Assembly: GCA_033675265.1 (NCBI GenBank)
Contig: JAUJYZ010000101.1
Coordinates: 34,840-98,839, forward strand
DNA from: Actinostola sp. cb2023
Taxonomy: Eukaryota; Cnidaria; Anthozoa; Actiniaria; Actinostolidae
DNA: 64,000 nucleotides
Reading direction: 5' to 3'
Below are positions 23,871 through 35,089 of the stretch, in pieces. Every line of letters starts with the position of its first letter. Positions within the stretch are counted from its first letter, which is position 1. A program made the position numbers and the translations under genes. The notes beneath the pieces are model-generated. The model had not been told where the DNA came from, ran no database searches, and saw only the letters and a list, made by a program, of their open reading frames with translations.

Positions 23871-24845
23871 GGTCCGTGGGTCTTCCGTTCATGCGATTTT
23901 CATTGGGATTGAAAAATGAAAAATTGAGACTTTGAAGAAAAATGGAAATCACTAAAATGACAAGTATAAATCGTAAACCAATTGAACTGTAAAGTACAAA
24001 CATCGTAAAGATCAATTTTCGTTTTCTGATTTTCAGCGGAATATTGCTTCAGTCCGAATTCGTTTTTGTCATTTACCCTCACGATACTCGTGCTCTTTCC
24101 GATATGTTGAGATTGGAATGTTGAAAACTAGAATGTTTAAAACATTCCATCCATTTTTATTTGTCGATGGAAAATCCAAAATCCAACATTGTCAAATCAA
24201 GCATTAGAGGGGTGAGGACAAGGCGGAAACACCTCACCAGGAAGAGGACGATGTTGCAATAGAAACCCGTGTGGGGGTTAGAGAATCTGTCAAAGACTTG
24301 GCTACCAAGCACAAAGATGGCGGACCGGAGCTATGACAGTCTGACGATGTGTTTATCGGCCGTGTTTAGCAGTGTTTAACAATATTATGCACAGAAACTT
24401 TAATGCTGGTTGAATCAAAATGGTATAACGCAGAAGCTCTATGTCAATGAAGCATTTTATCCATGGATTGGAAACTAAACAAGATATGTTTCGTCAAGGG
24501 GAAACAGTCAGAAATGATTTGTGCCTGCAGTGAGTGCTGGTACTGACTGGTAAGTTTGATTGATCGATATTAATTTAACTAATACGATGTTCTGTATATT
24601 ATTGTCCTTTATTTGATACATTTCAACAAGGAACGCTGTTTTATGACTTACACGCGTTATAGCAAGGGATCTTAAAGTTCTAAATAGATCAATGCCACAA
24701 TCTAACTAGACTGCATGTTGAATATCCTTTTAATATTTGAAAGCAACCCCAACAAACTACTACACTTTGGCTTTTCTAATCTACAGAGTGACAAGCTTAC
24801 TTCTGCAGTTAAAGACCAAGTAATATTCTGATGAATTCAAAGCAG

Positions 24846-25046
24846 CTATGAGCAATACTCATAAGTGGCATCTCTGAAAAACTGGATGGCATTTTGGAAC
24901 CTTTCTGGATGACCATTAACAAGGTCTTCAAACATTGCTTGGAAACTGGGAAAATGGTTGTGGAAGAAATGTGAACGAAAGAGCTTTACTAGCAGTAAAT
25001 ATATTTTTTGAATGCTCAAGTACATGCCAGGAGGGCTCATGTACAT
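24846..25046 (-). pseudogene. Transposase C-terminal fragment, left arm
   Basis: A short minus-strand frame with FPSFQAMFEDLVNGHPERF and FFRDATYEYCS resembles the C-terminus of the intact transposase (FPHIDNIFTGVVNG, FRDVSYQLA). An identical arm copy lies at 29423-29623. Confidence 0.6.
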
Positions 25047-25328
25047 GCTTGTTCAGTGTGATGGTTGTGATAATAAATTGACTGCACTTACAAAGTTGGA
25101 ACATTAGGCAAATGGATCATTACATCTGAATTACTTTTAGTGCCCAACTTCAAAGTAATAGAATGGCAATTCAATTTGTGATCACTTGCATCATTTACTT
25201 AATTATTAAACTGAATGAATATAGTGTGTATATATATTCAATATACTCAACTCTAAAGGTATATTTTGTATAAAATTTCCATATTTGCAATGCTTGATCA
25301 ACAGATATTTTAGTTACCTTTTGTCTTA

Positions 25329-25447
25329 CAGTCTGACCACTTCAACTGGGGCCACCAATCATTTTTCAGCCAATCACAAAGCAAGTGTGAACAATAGACC
25401 CCATGTTTGGGCAAAAAAACATGGCCCCAGTTGAAGTCCTCACACTG
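25329..25447. repeat. TA-target MITE with CAGTCTGACCACTTCAACTG end
   Basis: An imperfect inverted pair (CAGTCTGACC...CACACTG) with arms covering ACTTCAACTGGGGCCA, flanked by TA. A partly deleted inverted copy sits in the right arm at about 29033-29144, so it was present before the arm duplicated. Confidence 0.7.
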
Positions 25448-25746
25448 TAAATATTATATCTTATTTAAACTTCAACTCTAAACTTACAGTAAGTACCATG
25501 CTCATCAAAAGTACATACATGTACTAAAGATCCTTAATCCATGCCCAGAATGTCTTCTGCCAATGTTTTGACTCTGTGTTTACATGCAACTGCCAACCTT
25601 CTGTTAGCTTTTTGAGTCAACACTTTGATCAAAACATTTTCTCATATTATCTGTAAATACTTTTTACAGCTCTCTTCATAAAAACTTGATTATTATTATT
25701 CTTGTAGTGTGCAAAAAAAAACTAAAATCATGGAACACATCATGGG

Positions 25747-26330
25747 TCATATCATGTTTAACTCAACTATACAACTATTGTAGTATGTACATACATATAC
25801 CATACTCACTTTATATATGGGAGTCCCCCAGCCCCCCAAGCAAGTCTTAGATAGACCTTCATCGCCACTATACCAATTGTTTATGCAATTGGCACAACCC
25901 AATAATGTATTGCAGCATCGTGTACCAATAATTGGTGGGTGCATGGGAAGTTTGAGGCAAATTTTACACTTGAATGCATCGTTTACCAGCTTTATCACTT
26001 TAATTGGTAGTGGTAAAGCTGAGCTAACAGTTGTTACTTCTTTTAACATATTGTTAGATAAATCTAATCTAGATGACACAGAATCTACAGCAGATGTGAG
26101 AGTTAACACATCAGCTGTAATGTTGTTAATATCTTCTTCCATACAATTAAGAATGCTCCGAATTTGAGACTCCTTTCTAGTTTTTTTAGGTGAGTCAGAA
26201 TCTGATGAGCTCTTTGAAAGAGCCCTTCTTGCTTTCTTTTGCCAATTTGCCCGGCGTTTGACTACTTACAGCATAAATTTTTCGACTTGCCACCTTCCAA
26301 AACCTTGATCCTATAAGTTGATAAAAAGTG
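25747..26330 (-). pseudogene. RING-like gene last exon, left arm copy
   Basis: Reading leftwards from about 26313: FWKVASRKIYAV, a one-base frame slip, SKSSSDSDSPKK, MEEDINNITADVLTLTS, then the cysteine cluster FKCKICLKLPMHPP, TRCCNTLLGCANC and GLSKTC. The final C-x2-C pair of the intact relative is replaced by LGGWGTPIYK, derived from a GGGGGACTCCCATATA repeat. The zinc site is therefore incomplete. Confidence 0.65.
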
Positions 26331-26424
26331 TAAAATAAGTGTTCAATAAAAGGAACGAATGTTAACAATTATATTATTATAATTATTGCAAACCTGGATG
26401 GGGCTGACCATTGGTTGACCATTA

Positions 26425-27220
26425 CACTCGTTCTCAGTAACACGCGCCCAAAACTATGATTTGTCTCGACGACAAAGTTGACTTTTGGTGGACGTCAATC
26501 AAACAGTTTTCACGACAATAGACAGAATCGGCTAACGCAATGTATAGTTCTTTAACCTAATTCAAAACCTTTGGGAATAAGAGCTTTTTGTTCGAAACAT
26601 TTCCATTTCATTATCATGTCAATGTTCTACTGAAATCGAAATACAACAGAGAAAGAATCGTATTCCCAAAAGGTTAGCAAGTCAAAGAATGCAAACAGTG
26701 CGTTGGCCGATTTGGTCTATCACACACAGCACATCTTCCCGGAGTAGTCAGTAATTCAAGCGGGAGTTTCAAGCATTTTTCGAATTCGTTTCGATGGCGA
26801 GTAATAATGTTAAAGCAGAGAGGCATGTCTACAAAAGGTATTGCTATACTTTGCGTGAGCGAAACATTCGTAAAAAAAGTAATTCGACTGTAAGAAAACA
26901 CAGCCGACGTAAAAGATCCTCCGTGGAGAAAGTCCAAGGCACGAACGATTACAAGTAAAGAAAATGCCATTTTCTAAATGTGAACTGCTTCTGTTTATCT
27001 GTCTACATGCAGCTTTGATTGTTCCTCATTTAGCAACCGAAATTCGACTCATTCGCCGGGTGATTGAGGACAATCCAGAACTTTATTTTACGTCAAATGG
27101 GATATGCACGTGGAAATGTGCTGTGATTGTCATGGAAAACTGTTTGATTGACGTCGACCAAAAGTCAACTTTGTCGCCCTGACAAATGTACCTTTCGGCG
27201 CGTGTTACTGAGAACGAGTG
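26425..27220. mobile_element. TA-target element, ~796 bp, with ~90-bp TIRs
   Basis: It starts CACTCGTTCTCAGTAACACG and ends inverted CGTGTTACTGAGAACGAGTG, flanked by TA at 26423-26424 and 27221-27222. The arms extend through AACTGTTTGATTGACGTC. Removing it with one TA joins GACCAT to ACAAGGTC, as in the uninterrupted arm copy at about 24910. Short frames inside overlap the TIRs and are not convincing genes. Confidence 0.8.
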
Positions 27221-27222
27221 TA

Positions 27223-27390
27223 ACAAGGTCTTCAAACATTGCTTGGAAACTGGGAAAATAGCTATGGAAGCTATGTGAACGGGCCAGACTTAAATAGTCT
27301 GACAATGGATATCTACCAAACTGAGGCCAATGTGTCAGTTGTCCCCCATGTTCTTTCAATGATGAAGAAATATAAATTGCGCGCACATGC
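27223..27390 (-). pseudogene. Transposase C-terminal fragment, centre of the fold-back element
   Basis: GGQLTHWPQFGRYPLSDY and FPSFQAMFEDLV match the intact element's GGQLTYWPEFGKDPLLSN region. The piece is cut by the TA-target element at 26425-27220. Confidence 0.6.
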
Positions 27391-27571
27391 TATGTGCAGT
27401 TTTAGATCAGAACAAGAGATAATGTTATTTGCTTAAAAATGTTTGAATACATGTGTGCATGCTGTGTGCTCTCATAAATAATGATGCAGGCTGCATGTAC
27501 ATCACTGATTTGGCAAATCAGAGTGTACGCTATAGTATAGTTGTTTTACAATTCCTTTTATTCAAAATCTA

Positions 27572-28785
27572 GGGGTAGACAGTGACACCTTATTCTTGAA
27601 AGAAGACTGGGGAGAGTTAGCCATATGGCCAGGAGAACGGACGGTTCAACTTTTCACAAGTTGAATATTTGACTTCTTTTGAAGTAATGGGTGATTCTAG
27701 AGATGCGAACAACAGTGCACCAAGCACATCATATTCAGCACCAAGCACATCATCTTCTGCACCAAGCACTTCAAGTTCTAATCTGTTTTCAAGACCATTT
27801 GCAAAAAAGCAATCGTCATCTACTTCTGGTTTTGGATGTAAAGTCATCATAGCCGAAATGAACACAAGACACCTAAAGGAGTGACATTCTGTGAGAAACA
27901 GCAAACTTTCATAACTGTACAAGAAGAAACAGCGAACGTTCCTTACATCACAGAAAGGGATAAGGAAAAGTATGGGAGGGAAATTATTCTGGTATCTGGA
28001 AATGGTCTGCCAGTTCCCGACGAGGAAGGGACTAGAGGTAATATGAGAGAAGGGAGGGATGGGAGGGGCTCCCATACAAAAGAGGCAGGAATGCTCCTAC
28101 ATTTCAGGGATAAAAGTTCAAAAGGGTGAAAAACCTAAACACTATTTAAAATATTGCAAAAATGGTACAACTTGATACCATTTAGGGGTACCCCCTGGGC
28201 AATTAGCCCCACCAGGTTTGCAATAATTATAATAATATAATTGTTAACATTCGTTCCTTTTATTGAAGGGCTCTTTCAGAGAGCTCATCAGATTCTGACT
28301 CACCTAAAAAACCTAGAAAGGAGTCTCAAATTCGGAGCATTCTTAATTGTATGGAAGAAGATATTAACAACATTACAGCTGATGTGTTAACTCTCACATC
28401 TGCTGTAGATTCTGTGTCATCTAGATTAGATTTATCTAACAATATGTTAAAAGAAGTAACAACTGTTAACTCAGCTTTACCACTACCAATTAAAGTGATA
28501 AAGCTGGTAAACGATGCATTCAAGTGTAAAATTTGCCTCAAACTTCCCATGCACCCACCAATTATTGGTACACGATGCTGCAATACATTATTGGGTTGTG
28601 CCAATTGCATAAACAATTGGTATAGTGGCGATGAAGGTCTATCTAAGACTTGCTTGGGGGGCTGGGGGACTCCCATATATAAAGTGAGTATGGTATATGT
28701 ATGTACATACTACAATAGTTGTATAGTTGAGTTAAACATGATAGGACCCATGATTTTAGTTTTTTTTTGCACACTACAAGAATAA
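27572..28785 (+). pseudogene. RING-like companion gene, exon 2 and exon 3 relics, right arm
   Basis: The exon 2 homologue starts VDSDTLFLKEDWGELAIWP (about 27573) and slips frame near 27650. It runs through a SAPSTS repeat and FGCKVIIAEMNT, then TFCEKQQTFITVQEET and GNGLPVPDEEGTR with a GTAATA donor at about 28037. Exon 3 starts about 28268, lacks about 100 bp of its beginning compared with the left arm, and encodes MEEDINNITADV and the same truncated cysteine cluster ending KTCLGGWG. Confidence 0.65.
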
Positions 28786-29422
28786 TAATCAAGTTTTTAT
28801 GAAGAGAGCTGTAAAAAGTATTTACAGATAATATGAGAAAATGTTTTGATCAAAGTGTTGACTCAAAAAGCTAACAGAAGGTTGGCAGTTGCATGTAAAC
28901 ACAGAGTCAAAACATTGGCAGAAGACATTCTGGGCATGGATTAAGGATCTTTAGTACATGCATTTACTTTTGATGAGCATGGTACTTACTGTAAGTTTAG
29001 AGTTGAAGTTTAAATAAGATATAATATTTACAGACTGCAACTGGGGCCATGTTTTTTTGCCCAAACATGGGGTCTATTGTTCACACTTGCTTTGTGATTG
29101 GCTGAAAAATGATTGGTGGCCCCAGTTGAAGTGGTCAGACTGTAAGACAAAAGGTAACTAAAATATCTGTTGATCAAGCATTGCAAATATGGAAATTTTA
29201 TACAAAATATACCTTTAGAGTTGAGTATATTGAATATATACACACTATATTCATTCAGTTTAATAATTAAGTAAATGATGCAAGTGATCACAAATTGAAT
29301 TGCCATTCTATTACTTTGAAGTTGGGCACTAAAAGTAATTCAGATGTAATGATCCATTTGCCTAATGTTCCAACTTTGTAAGTGCAGTCAATTTATTATC
29401 ACAACCATCACACTGAACAAGC

Positions 29423-29623
29423 ATGTACATGAGCCCTCCTGGCATGTACTTGAGCATTCAAAAAATATATTTACTGCTAGTAAAGCTCTTTCGTTCACAT
29501 TTTTTCCACAACCATTTTCCCAGTTTCCAAGCAATGTTTGAAGACCTTGTTAATGGTCATCCAGAAAAGTTCCAAAATGCCATCCAGTTTTTCAGAGATG
29601 CCACTTATGAGTATTGCTCATAG
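29423..29623 (+). pseudogene. Transposase C-terminal fragment, right arm
   Basis: Mirror copy of 24846-25046 (one Arg/Lys difference in the GHPERF/GHPEKF segment), lying just downstream of the RING-like relic. Confidence 0.6.
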
Positions 29624-30555
29624 CTGCTTTGAATTCATCAGAATATTACTTGGTCTTTAACTGCAGAAGTAAGCTTGTCACTCTGTAGATTAGAAAAGTC
29701 AAAGTGTAGTAGTTTGTTGGGGTTGCTTTCAAATATTAAAAGGATATTCAACATGCAGTCTAGTTAGATTGTGGCATTGATCTATTTAGAACTTTAAGAT
29801 CCCTTGCTATAACACGTGTAAGTCATAAAACAGCGTTCTTTGTTGAAATGTACCAAATAAAGGACAATAATATACAGAACATCGTATTAGTTAAATTAAT
29901 ATCGATCAATCACACCTACCAGTCAGTAGTTTCCCCTTGACGAAACATATCTTGTTTAGTTTCCAATCCATGGATAAAATGCTTCATTGACATAGAGCTT
30001 CTGCGTTATACCATGTTGATCCAACCAGCATTAAAGTTTCTGTGCATAATATTGATAAACACTGCTAAACACGGCCGATAAACACATCGTCAGACTGTCA
30101 TAGCTCCCGTCCGCCATCTTTGTGCTTGGTAGCCAAGTCTTTGACAGATTCTCTAACCCGCACACAGGCTTCTATTGCAACATCGCCCTCTTCCTGGTGA
30201 GGTGTTTCCGCCTTGTACTCACCCCTCTAATGCTTGATTTGACAATTTTGGATTTTGGATTTTCCATCGTCAAATAAAAATGGAAAATGGATGGAGTGTT
30301 TCAAACATTCTAGTGAGGGTTTTGAACGGATGAATGACAAAAACGAATTCGGACTGAAGCAATATTCCGCTGAAAATCAGAAAACGAAAATTGATCTTTA
30401 CGATGTTTGTACTTTACAGTTCAATTGGTTTACGATTTATACTTGTCATTTTAGTGATTTCCATTTTTCTTCAAAGTCTCAAAAATTTAAAATCTAAATA
30501 AATTTTTCATTTTTCAATCCCAATGAAAATCACATGAACGGAAGACCCACGGAAA

Positions 30556-30900
30556 TCCAATCCGTGTACGTGAGGGACATTCGTTTTTCGGAGAAGTTGG
30601 TAAAAGGAAATTCACTCCAAAATCAATTTTTGATCTCTGTGATTCTTGTATTTCTTCATTCAAAAAGAGTTGGAAAACGGTTTCCATTTTCGATATTCAA
30701 GAAGTGTGATGCGCTTTAAACAAAAATGAAAATGGAAATCAATTTTCCATTTTCCATTTTCTTACTATCCGAAAACGGTGATCACTGACAAGAAAATGGA
30801 AAACAAATTAATTTTTCCTTTTTTTCATTTCTGTTTTCCGGGAAGAGACTAACTTCATGATCTGACTGATGCCGGTCGGAGGTCGGTTTACAAACGAGAG
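30556..30900 (-). repeat. Terminal repeat of a third related element, left side
   Basis: The sequence from ATCCGTGTACGTGAGGGACA to GGTCGGTTTACAAACGAGAG is the inverted counterpart of 40799-41107 and of the shortened copy at 41196-41425. The intact transposon at 30907-40236 is inserted at its inner edge. Confidence 0.75.
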
Positions 30901-30906
30901 AAAGAC

Positions 30907-31451
30907 GGTCCGTGTGTCTTCCGTCCATTCAATTTCCATTGAAAATGGAAAATACAAAAATTGATTTGTGTTTTTAATTTTTGATTTTCTGTTAGTTAAA
31001 AATTGAAATTGTGGTAAATGATCTTGATTTTCGAACGTTTCAACCAAGCAAAATTAAAATCGTTAGATAGACTTTTGGCTCTCCAAATGTATTCAGAACT
31101 GGAATATCTTAATTCTAACTTCAAAATGTTGAATTCCGTATCATCAAATCCAACGATTTAGTCGGGATATTAAATGGCTAAATATACTTACGTATTTTCC
31201 GATTTCCGTGCAAAGGAAAATCAAAATTCACAACAATACCCCGATAGGGGGTGGGATACCCTGCGTAGCTGGAACGTGAGTGCGCCAAAATTCCCCGACA
31301 TGGGGTGGCCGGAGACCTTGACAGAGGTTACAAAGTCTACCCAGCGGGGTGGGATGGTTCGTATTTTAAAATTAAAAACATGGCGGAATCAGTCGGCGAA
31401 GTAAAATTCGCAAAGAAGCTCAAATAAAAACTTTATTCAAGCTTATATTCT
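30907..31451 (+). repeat. Left TIR, ~545 bp
   Basis: It is essentially identical to the inverted 39692-40236. Both copies encode the same 76-codon open frame by chance of duplication. The match ends at CAAGCTTATATT. Confidence 0.88.
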
Positions 31452-31839
31452 GTGGTTTTAGCAATGACTGAGTACAGAAAGTATATTTGGTTTAACAACT
31501 AAAGATTATATTTCTTTTGAGGTGAGTTTTTGGCGTACTTTTCTAGCAACTGAATCGTGCAGGAACTTTTAATTATTAAGCTTAACAAATAATTACACTA
31601 GACTGTTGAAACGATAAGCTTTTTTAAGCTTATAGTAAGCTTATATATTGTGTGATTGCCATCAACAGTATCCTGATAATTTCCACTCTTGCTGCACTCA
31701 ACATTTGGAGGATGCCACTACTTATTAAGCTTAAATGTGTGTTTGCGTAATATTTATAACTCAACTATGAAACATTAAACTGTTACAGAATGTTACAGTA
31801 GAAATTTGCATATAAGCTTACCTACATGTATATAAGCTT
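31439..31839. repeat. Left subterminal TAAGCTTA cluster
   Basis: AAGCTT, usually within TAAGCTTA, starts at 31439, 31578, 31616, 31626, 31637, 31727, 31814 and 31834. This is a plausible transposase-binding subterminal array. Confidence 0.55.
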
Positions 31840-31928
31840 AATGAGCTTGATGAGCTTCAATAATTTGCAGAATTATTATTATTATATGGCATACTTTTCA
31901 AGGTTCATGCACTGATCATTTAATATAA

Positions 31929-34613
31929 TCATGCTAATTGGTAACTGACATCTCTGAACAATAAAATTGATTCCTCAAGCAGAGTGCGATTGCCATTAAC
32001 TACTCCTGTGAAAATATTGTCAATGTGAGGGAAGTGGCTATGGAAGATTTCTTCTCTGGCTGTACTCAATTCCTTGTTGGATAACAATGGGTCTTTTCCA
32101 AACTCTGGCCAGTATGTGAGTTGACCTCCTTTTTCTTCATAATATTTTACAGCATCAGCAGTTGATGGAAGTAGCTGAGCTTGAATAGGCATTGTTTTGT
32201 CAAATTCTGCTTGTAGGTCATTAGGAACTCCTCTACCTGAAAAAAAAGTGAACAAGTTTGCAATTTAGCATATTGAGAATGTATCTGCAAAAACATGCAT
32301 GAGAGGTTGCCAACATGACAGCTTTAATTCTAAGTAAGGAAATATAGTAAATATCGAACCTGGTACAAAATGTGAATTCCAGGAATCTATAAGCTGTTTA
32401 CATCCAACATGGCAGACTCTTTGAGTGACCCAGGAAATAGCAAACTTTGTTACTTCATCTTCAAGATCCAAGAGCTCATTGTCAACCAGAGAATTAAGTG
32501 CTCTTTTGATTGGATAATTAACTCGGAGGTTAACTTCAACCCACACTCTTTCAATCCTGTGGTTCTTAAATAGATAATGATGATTATAGTCATAATTTAT
32601 TTATCAATTTATTTATTTTTCAATTTATTTGAGGCTTCTTAATGTTGCTAGCTAGCCAGTGTGAAATACTGAGGCTCAACTATCTAGCTCATAGAGTGCA
32701 AACACTTAGAGTGATTCCAATAAACCTGGGCACTACTAATAGCTGTCAGTGTTTATTAGTTGCAAAGGAACAAAAGAAAACAAAAGAGTGAGTGTCTAAT
32801 AGTGTGTATTGGTGTATAGTTATAGTAATGCCCAGGTTTATTGGAATCACTCTAAAACCGTGAAAGTCAGTACAAACTATTTAAGTGCTAAATAGCACCA
32901 ATGAAACAATAGAAAACAAAAGACATTGCACTATTTAGTGCTAATTAAAGTTAGCACTGTTTCACGGTTTTAGTGTTTGTATATACTCTACTGTAATAAA
33001 ATACCTCTTTAGAAGTTGTCTGAATATAAGGAAGACGCTTTGTGTTTCGTCTGTGTATACTTAGAGCATCTTGAATTGAGAGCATTAAACAAAATTCTCT
33101 TCCCTTATCGACTCTAAGTTGGTCCCATAGTCCATAGGTAACTACAGATGACCTGTATACAAAAACAATAGGAAGGGAGATGAGAATTGAAGGGGAACTG
33201 AGCCTGGAGATGATTGTTGCCTACCAAACTCTTCAGGTTTTGTATCCAATATACCATACAGTCATCTCCATGGTTATGTGATTTCCTCATGAGTTATTAA
33301 TGAGTTTCATAAGCTGTCTTTAAGTTATTAATTCATTATTTTTATGCACATTACTCATACCTGTAAATATGTTCATAAATTATGAGGTTATTTTTTGCAG
33401 GCATTAAGGCATGGCTAACAATCTTCCCACTATAACCATCGATTGCACAAACATGCACAACCCCATACATCACAAGTTTTTCATTTTGGTCTATATGTAA
33501 CTTATGACCAAAGTATTCAGCACTATATGGTATGGGATTTGTAAGTTGCTCAGCCCGGTTTTTCCTTTGATTGTGATATGTTGGTGCTACATGAGCAAGA
33601 GACTTCCCAATTCTGTTTTCAGCAATATGAATCTGATTTGCCCTCAGGTAACCTCTAATCATTTTTCGGCCCCAAGTAGGACCAACCTATAACAAAAAGA
33701 CAAACAGTTATATAAAACTATTTACCTGTTATTTATTTGGCTGTTTACAATTATAAATACATACTGAAAAAACGGTTTATGCTATGATATGAGGGATATG
33801 ATCATGATGTCATCCATTTGGGGAAATGGGAAAATCCTCTCTGAATAACTAGGTGGATTACAAGATGCCCGGGGGGGGGGGGGGGGGGGGGGGGCACTCC
33901 CATATATGGGCTATACTGGGACGTGCCATTGTACAGGGTATGGTTTTTGGCCTCTGTCCTGAACAGGGTATATAATTTTATGTGCGTCTGTCCTAAACAG
34001 GGTATGGTAATGCACGATTGTCGACGTTAAATATGGTTTTATCCGGTATTTAGCCATATATCTGAGATCCGAGACTTGCCGGTCTTTAGCAGGTCATCAA
34101 TCAACATAAAACGCGTTAGAATTGTGTGTATTTTGTCCTTCGTCCTCAACAGGGTCCTTAAATAGAGGGTGTTGTCCTAGACAGGGTATGTATTTTAGAT
34201 TTATTTTGTCCTAAACGGGGTCAGGTTTTCAAATCCTCAGCGGCACCCCTATACCCAAACATACCCCTATACCCCCCCCCCCCCCCCCCCCCCCCCCCCT
34301 CACCCCCCTCCCCGGACAAGATGGTAAAGATTAATATTATTGTTGCTTTTACTGACTTCAAAAGATAATTTGAAACTATATATCAGTGGTATGTTACCTT
34401 TTCCACAACCTCTTGAACAATACCATGTAATGATTCATCATCAACACCAGATCTCCTTGATTTCCCATGCTTTTTACAAAATCGTCTTACTGATCGCTCA
34501 CTGAAGCCTCTTTGACTTGGAAATTGACTTTGTAGTATTTCACTGATTTGAAAGTAGGTGTTCCCCTCTTTGTTAACAAGGTGGTCTATGTATTCAGATG
34601 AGATATCTTCCAT
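31929..34613 (-). CDS. Integrase-fold DDE transposase, five exons, apparently intact
   Basis: Exons on the minus strand are 34613-34398, 33686-33361, 33152-33005, 32564-32360 and 32236-31929. All introns are GT-AG, phases agree, and the product is 400 aa with no stop. The N-terminal helix-turn-helix-like segment (YFQISEILQSQFPSQRGFS, RSVRRFCKKHG) probably binds the ends. The catalytic core reads LHIDQNEKLVMYGVVHV (D138), LRVDKGREFCLML (D196) and NHRIERVWVEVNL (E235). The spacing (57 then 38 residues between) is IS3/rve-like. The C-terminus is GGQLTYWPEFGKDP to FRDVSYQLA. Exon 4's donor (GTTCGA) is weak but keeps frame. MITEs sit in introns 1 and 3. The gene is transcribed divergently from the RING-like gene across a ~160-bp spacer. 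Confidence 0.85.
32694..32988. repeat. GAGTGCAAAC-type TA MITE in transposase intron, itself carrying a MITE
   Basis: Ends GAGTGCAAACACT and AGTGTTTGTATATACTC, flanked by TA. A second MITE (32709-32852) is inserted close to its left end. The inner pair AAAACCGTGAAA and TTTCACGGTTTT is part of the outer hairpin. Confidence 0.75.
32709..32852. repeat. TA MITE with GAGTGATTCCAATAAACCTG ends
   Basis: The ends GAGTGATTCCAATAAACCTG and CAGGTTTATTGGAATCACTC are perfect inverses, flanked by TA (32707-32708, 32853-32854). No coding capacity. Confidence 0.85.
33868..34315. mobile_element. hAT-like MITE bounded by poly-G and poly-C
   Basis: The perfect 8-bp duplication ACAAGATG lies at 33860-33867 and 34316-34323. 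The left end is CCCG plus about 24 G; the right end has a long C-run and then CTCCCCGG. Repeated ACAGGGTATG-type words fill the body. An 8-bp target fits hAT. The homopolymers may be mis-sized in the assembly. Confidence 0.82.
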
Positions 34614-34772
34614 CTTGGAAATAAGTTGGCTTCAAAAACGGCGCGAAATACATGTACTCACGTGACTAGTATATTCACGTGATAGTATATTCACGTGATG
34701 TGTGAGGTATTTAGAACGGTTTAGAACTTTGCGCACGTGGCTGTAGGCGGTATAGTCTTGTGGAACTCCGAC
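34614..34772. promoter_or_regulatory. Bidirectional promoter with four CACGTG boxes
   Basis: Between the two divergent start codons, CACGTG occurs at 34659-34664, 34676-34681, 34692-34697 and 34734-34739, three of them in a ~16-bp-spaced repeat (TATATTCACGTGA-like). These are bHLH E-box cores. Control of both genes by one E-box-binding factor is inferred. Confidence 0.5.
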
Positions 34773-34992
34773 ATGGCAGGCAAAAAGTGTGAAGTGAGAA
34801 GAGATGGAAAAGAGTTGAAACTTAGCATTTCATTCAACGATGTAACTGTACAAAGACTGGCAATGGCCTTCCAGGTAAGAAAGCAGCATATATGTATTTA
34901 TAATACTGATAGTGCGTATGATTTGTGGGAAATGAAAAACCGTGTCGGCCGCGCGCGGCACCCAGAAATAGTTCCGAAATCCTTTATTGTTC

Positions 34993-35089
34993 GTTGAACA
35001 ATCAGAAACGACTCTCTAACTGTAAGAAGTTTATCTGACTACAAATCAGTCGAACTTCTTGCAGTTAGAGCGTTGTTTCTGATTGTTCA
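34993..35089. repeat. Palindrome in RING-gene intron 1
   Basis: CGTTGAACAATCAGAAACGA at 34993 pairs with the inverse ending CTGATTGTTCAACG at 35089, around a loop near ACAAA. Arms are about 46 bp with few mismatches. Confidence 0.8.

Larger units (their letters stand above)
23871..30552. mobile_element. Fold-back relative of the 30907-40236 transposon
   Basis: The left end GGTCCGTGGGTCTTCCGTTC nearly matches the end of the intact element (GGTCCGTGTGTCTTCCGTCC). The right end (GAACGGAAGACCCACGGA, 30552) lacks the last two bases. The two arms, 23871 to about 26395 and about 28205 to 30552, are near-identical inverted copies of the transposon's RING-gene side, so most of the element is a >2.3-kb-arm palindrome. 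The centre holds remnants of both genes and a TA-target insertion. No intact transposase remains, so it is non-autonomous. No clean 6-bp target duplication is seen. Confidence 0.8.

Noticed and set aside
26674..27182. Two opposing 70-100-codon frames in the TA-target element
   Set aside because: They overlap each other and the right TIR, with no domain or splice support.
31174..31404. 76-codon open frame, identical on the opposite strand at 39739-39969
   Set aside because: It lies wholly within the TIRs; its identity follows from TIR identity and no domain is visible.
34737..34772. Upstream non-ATG start for the RING-like gene
   Set aside because: The first codon would be GTG inside a CACGTG box; ATG at 34773 is the natural eukaryotic start.
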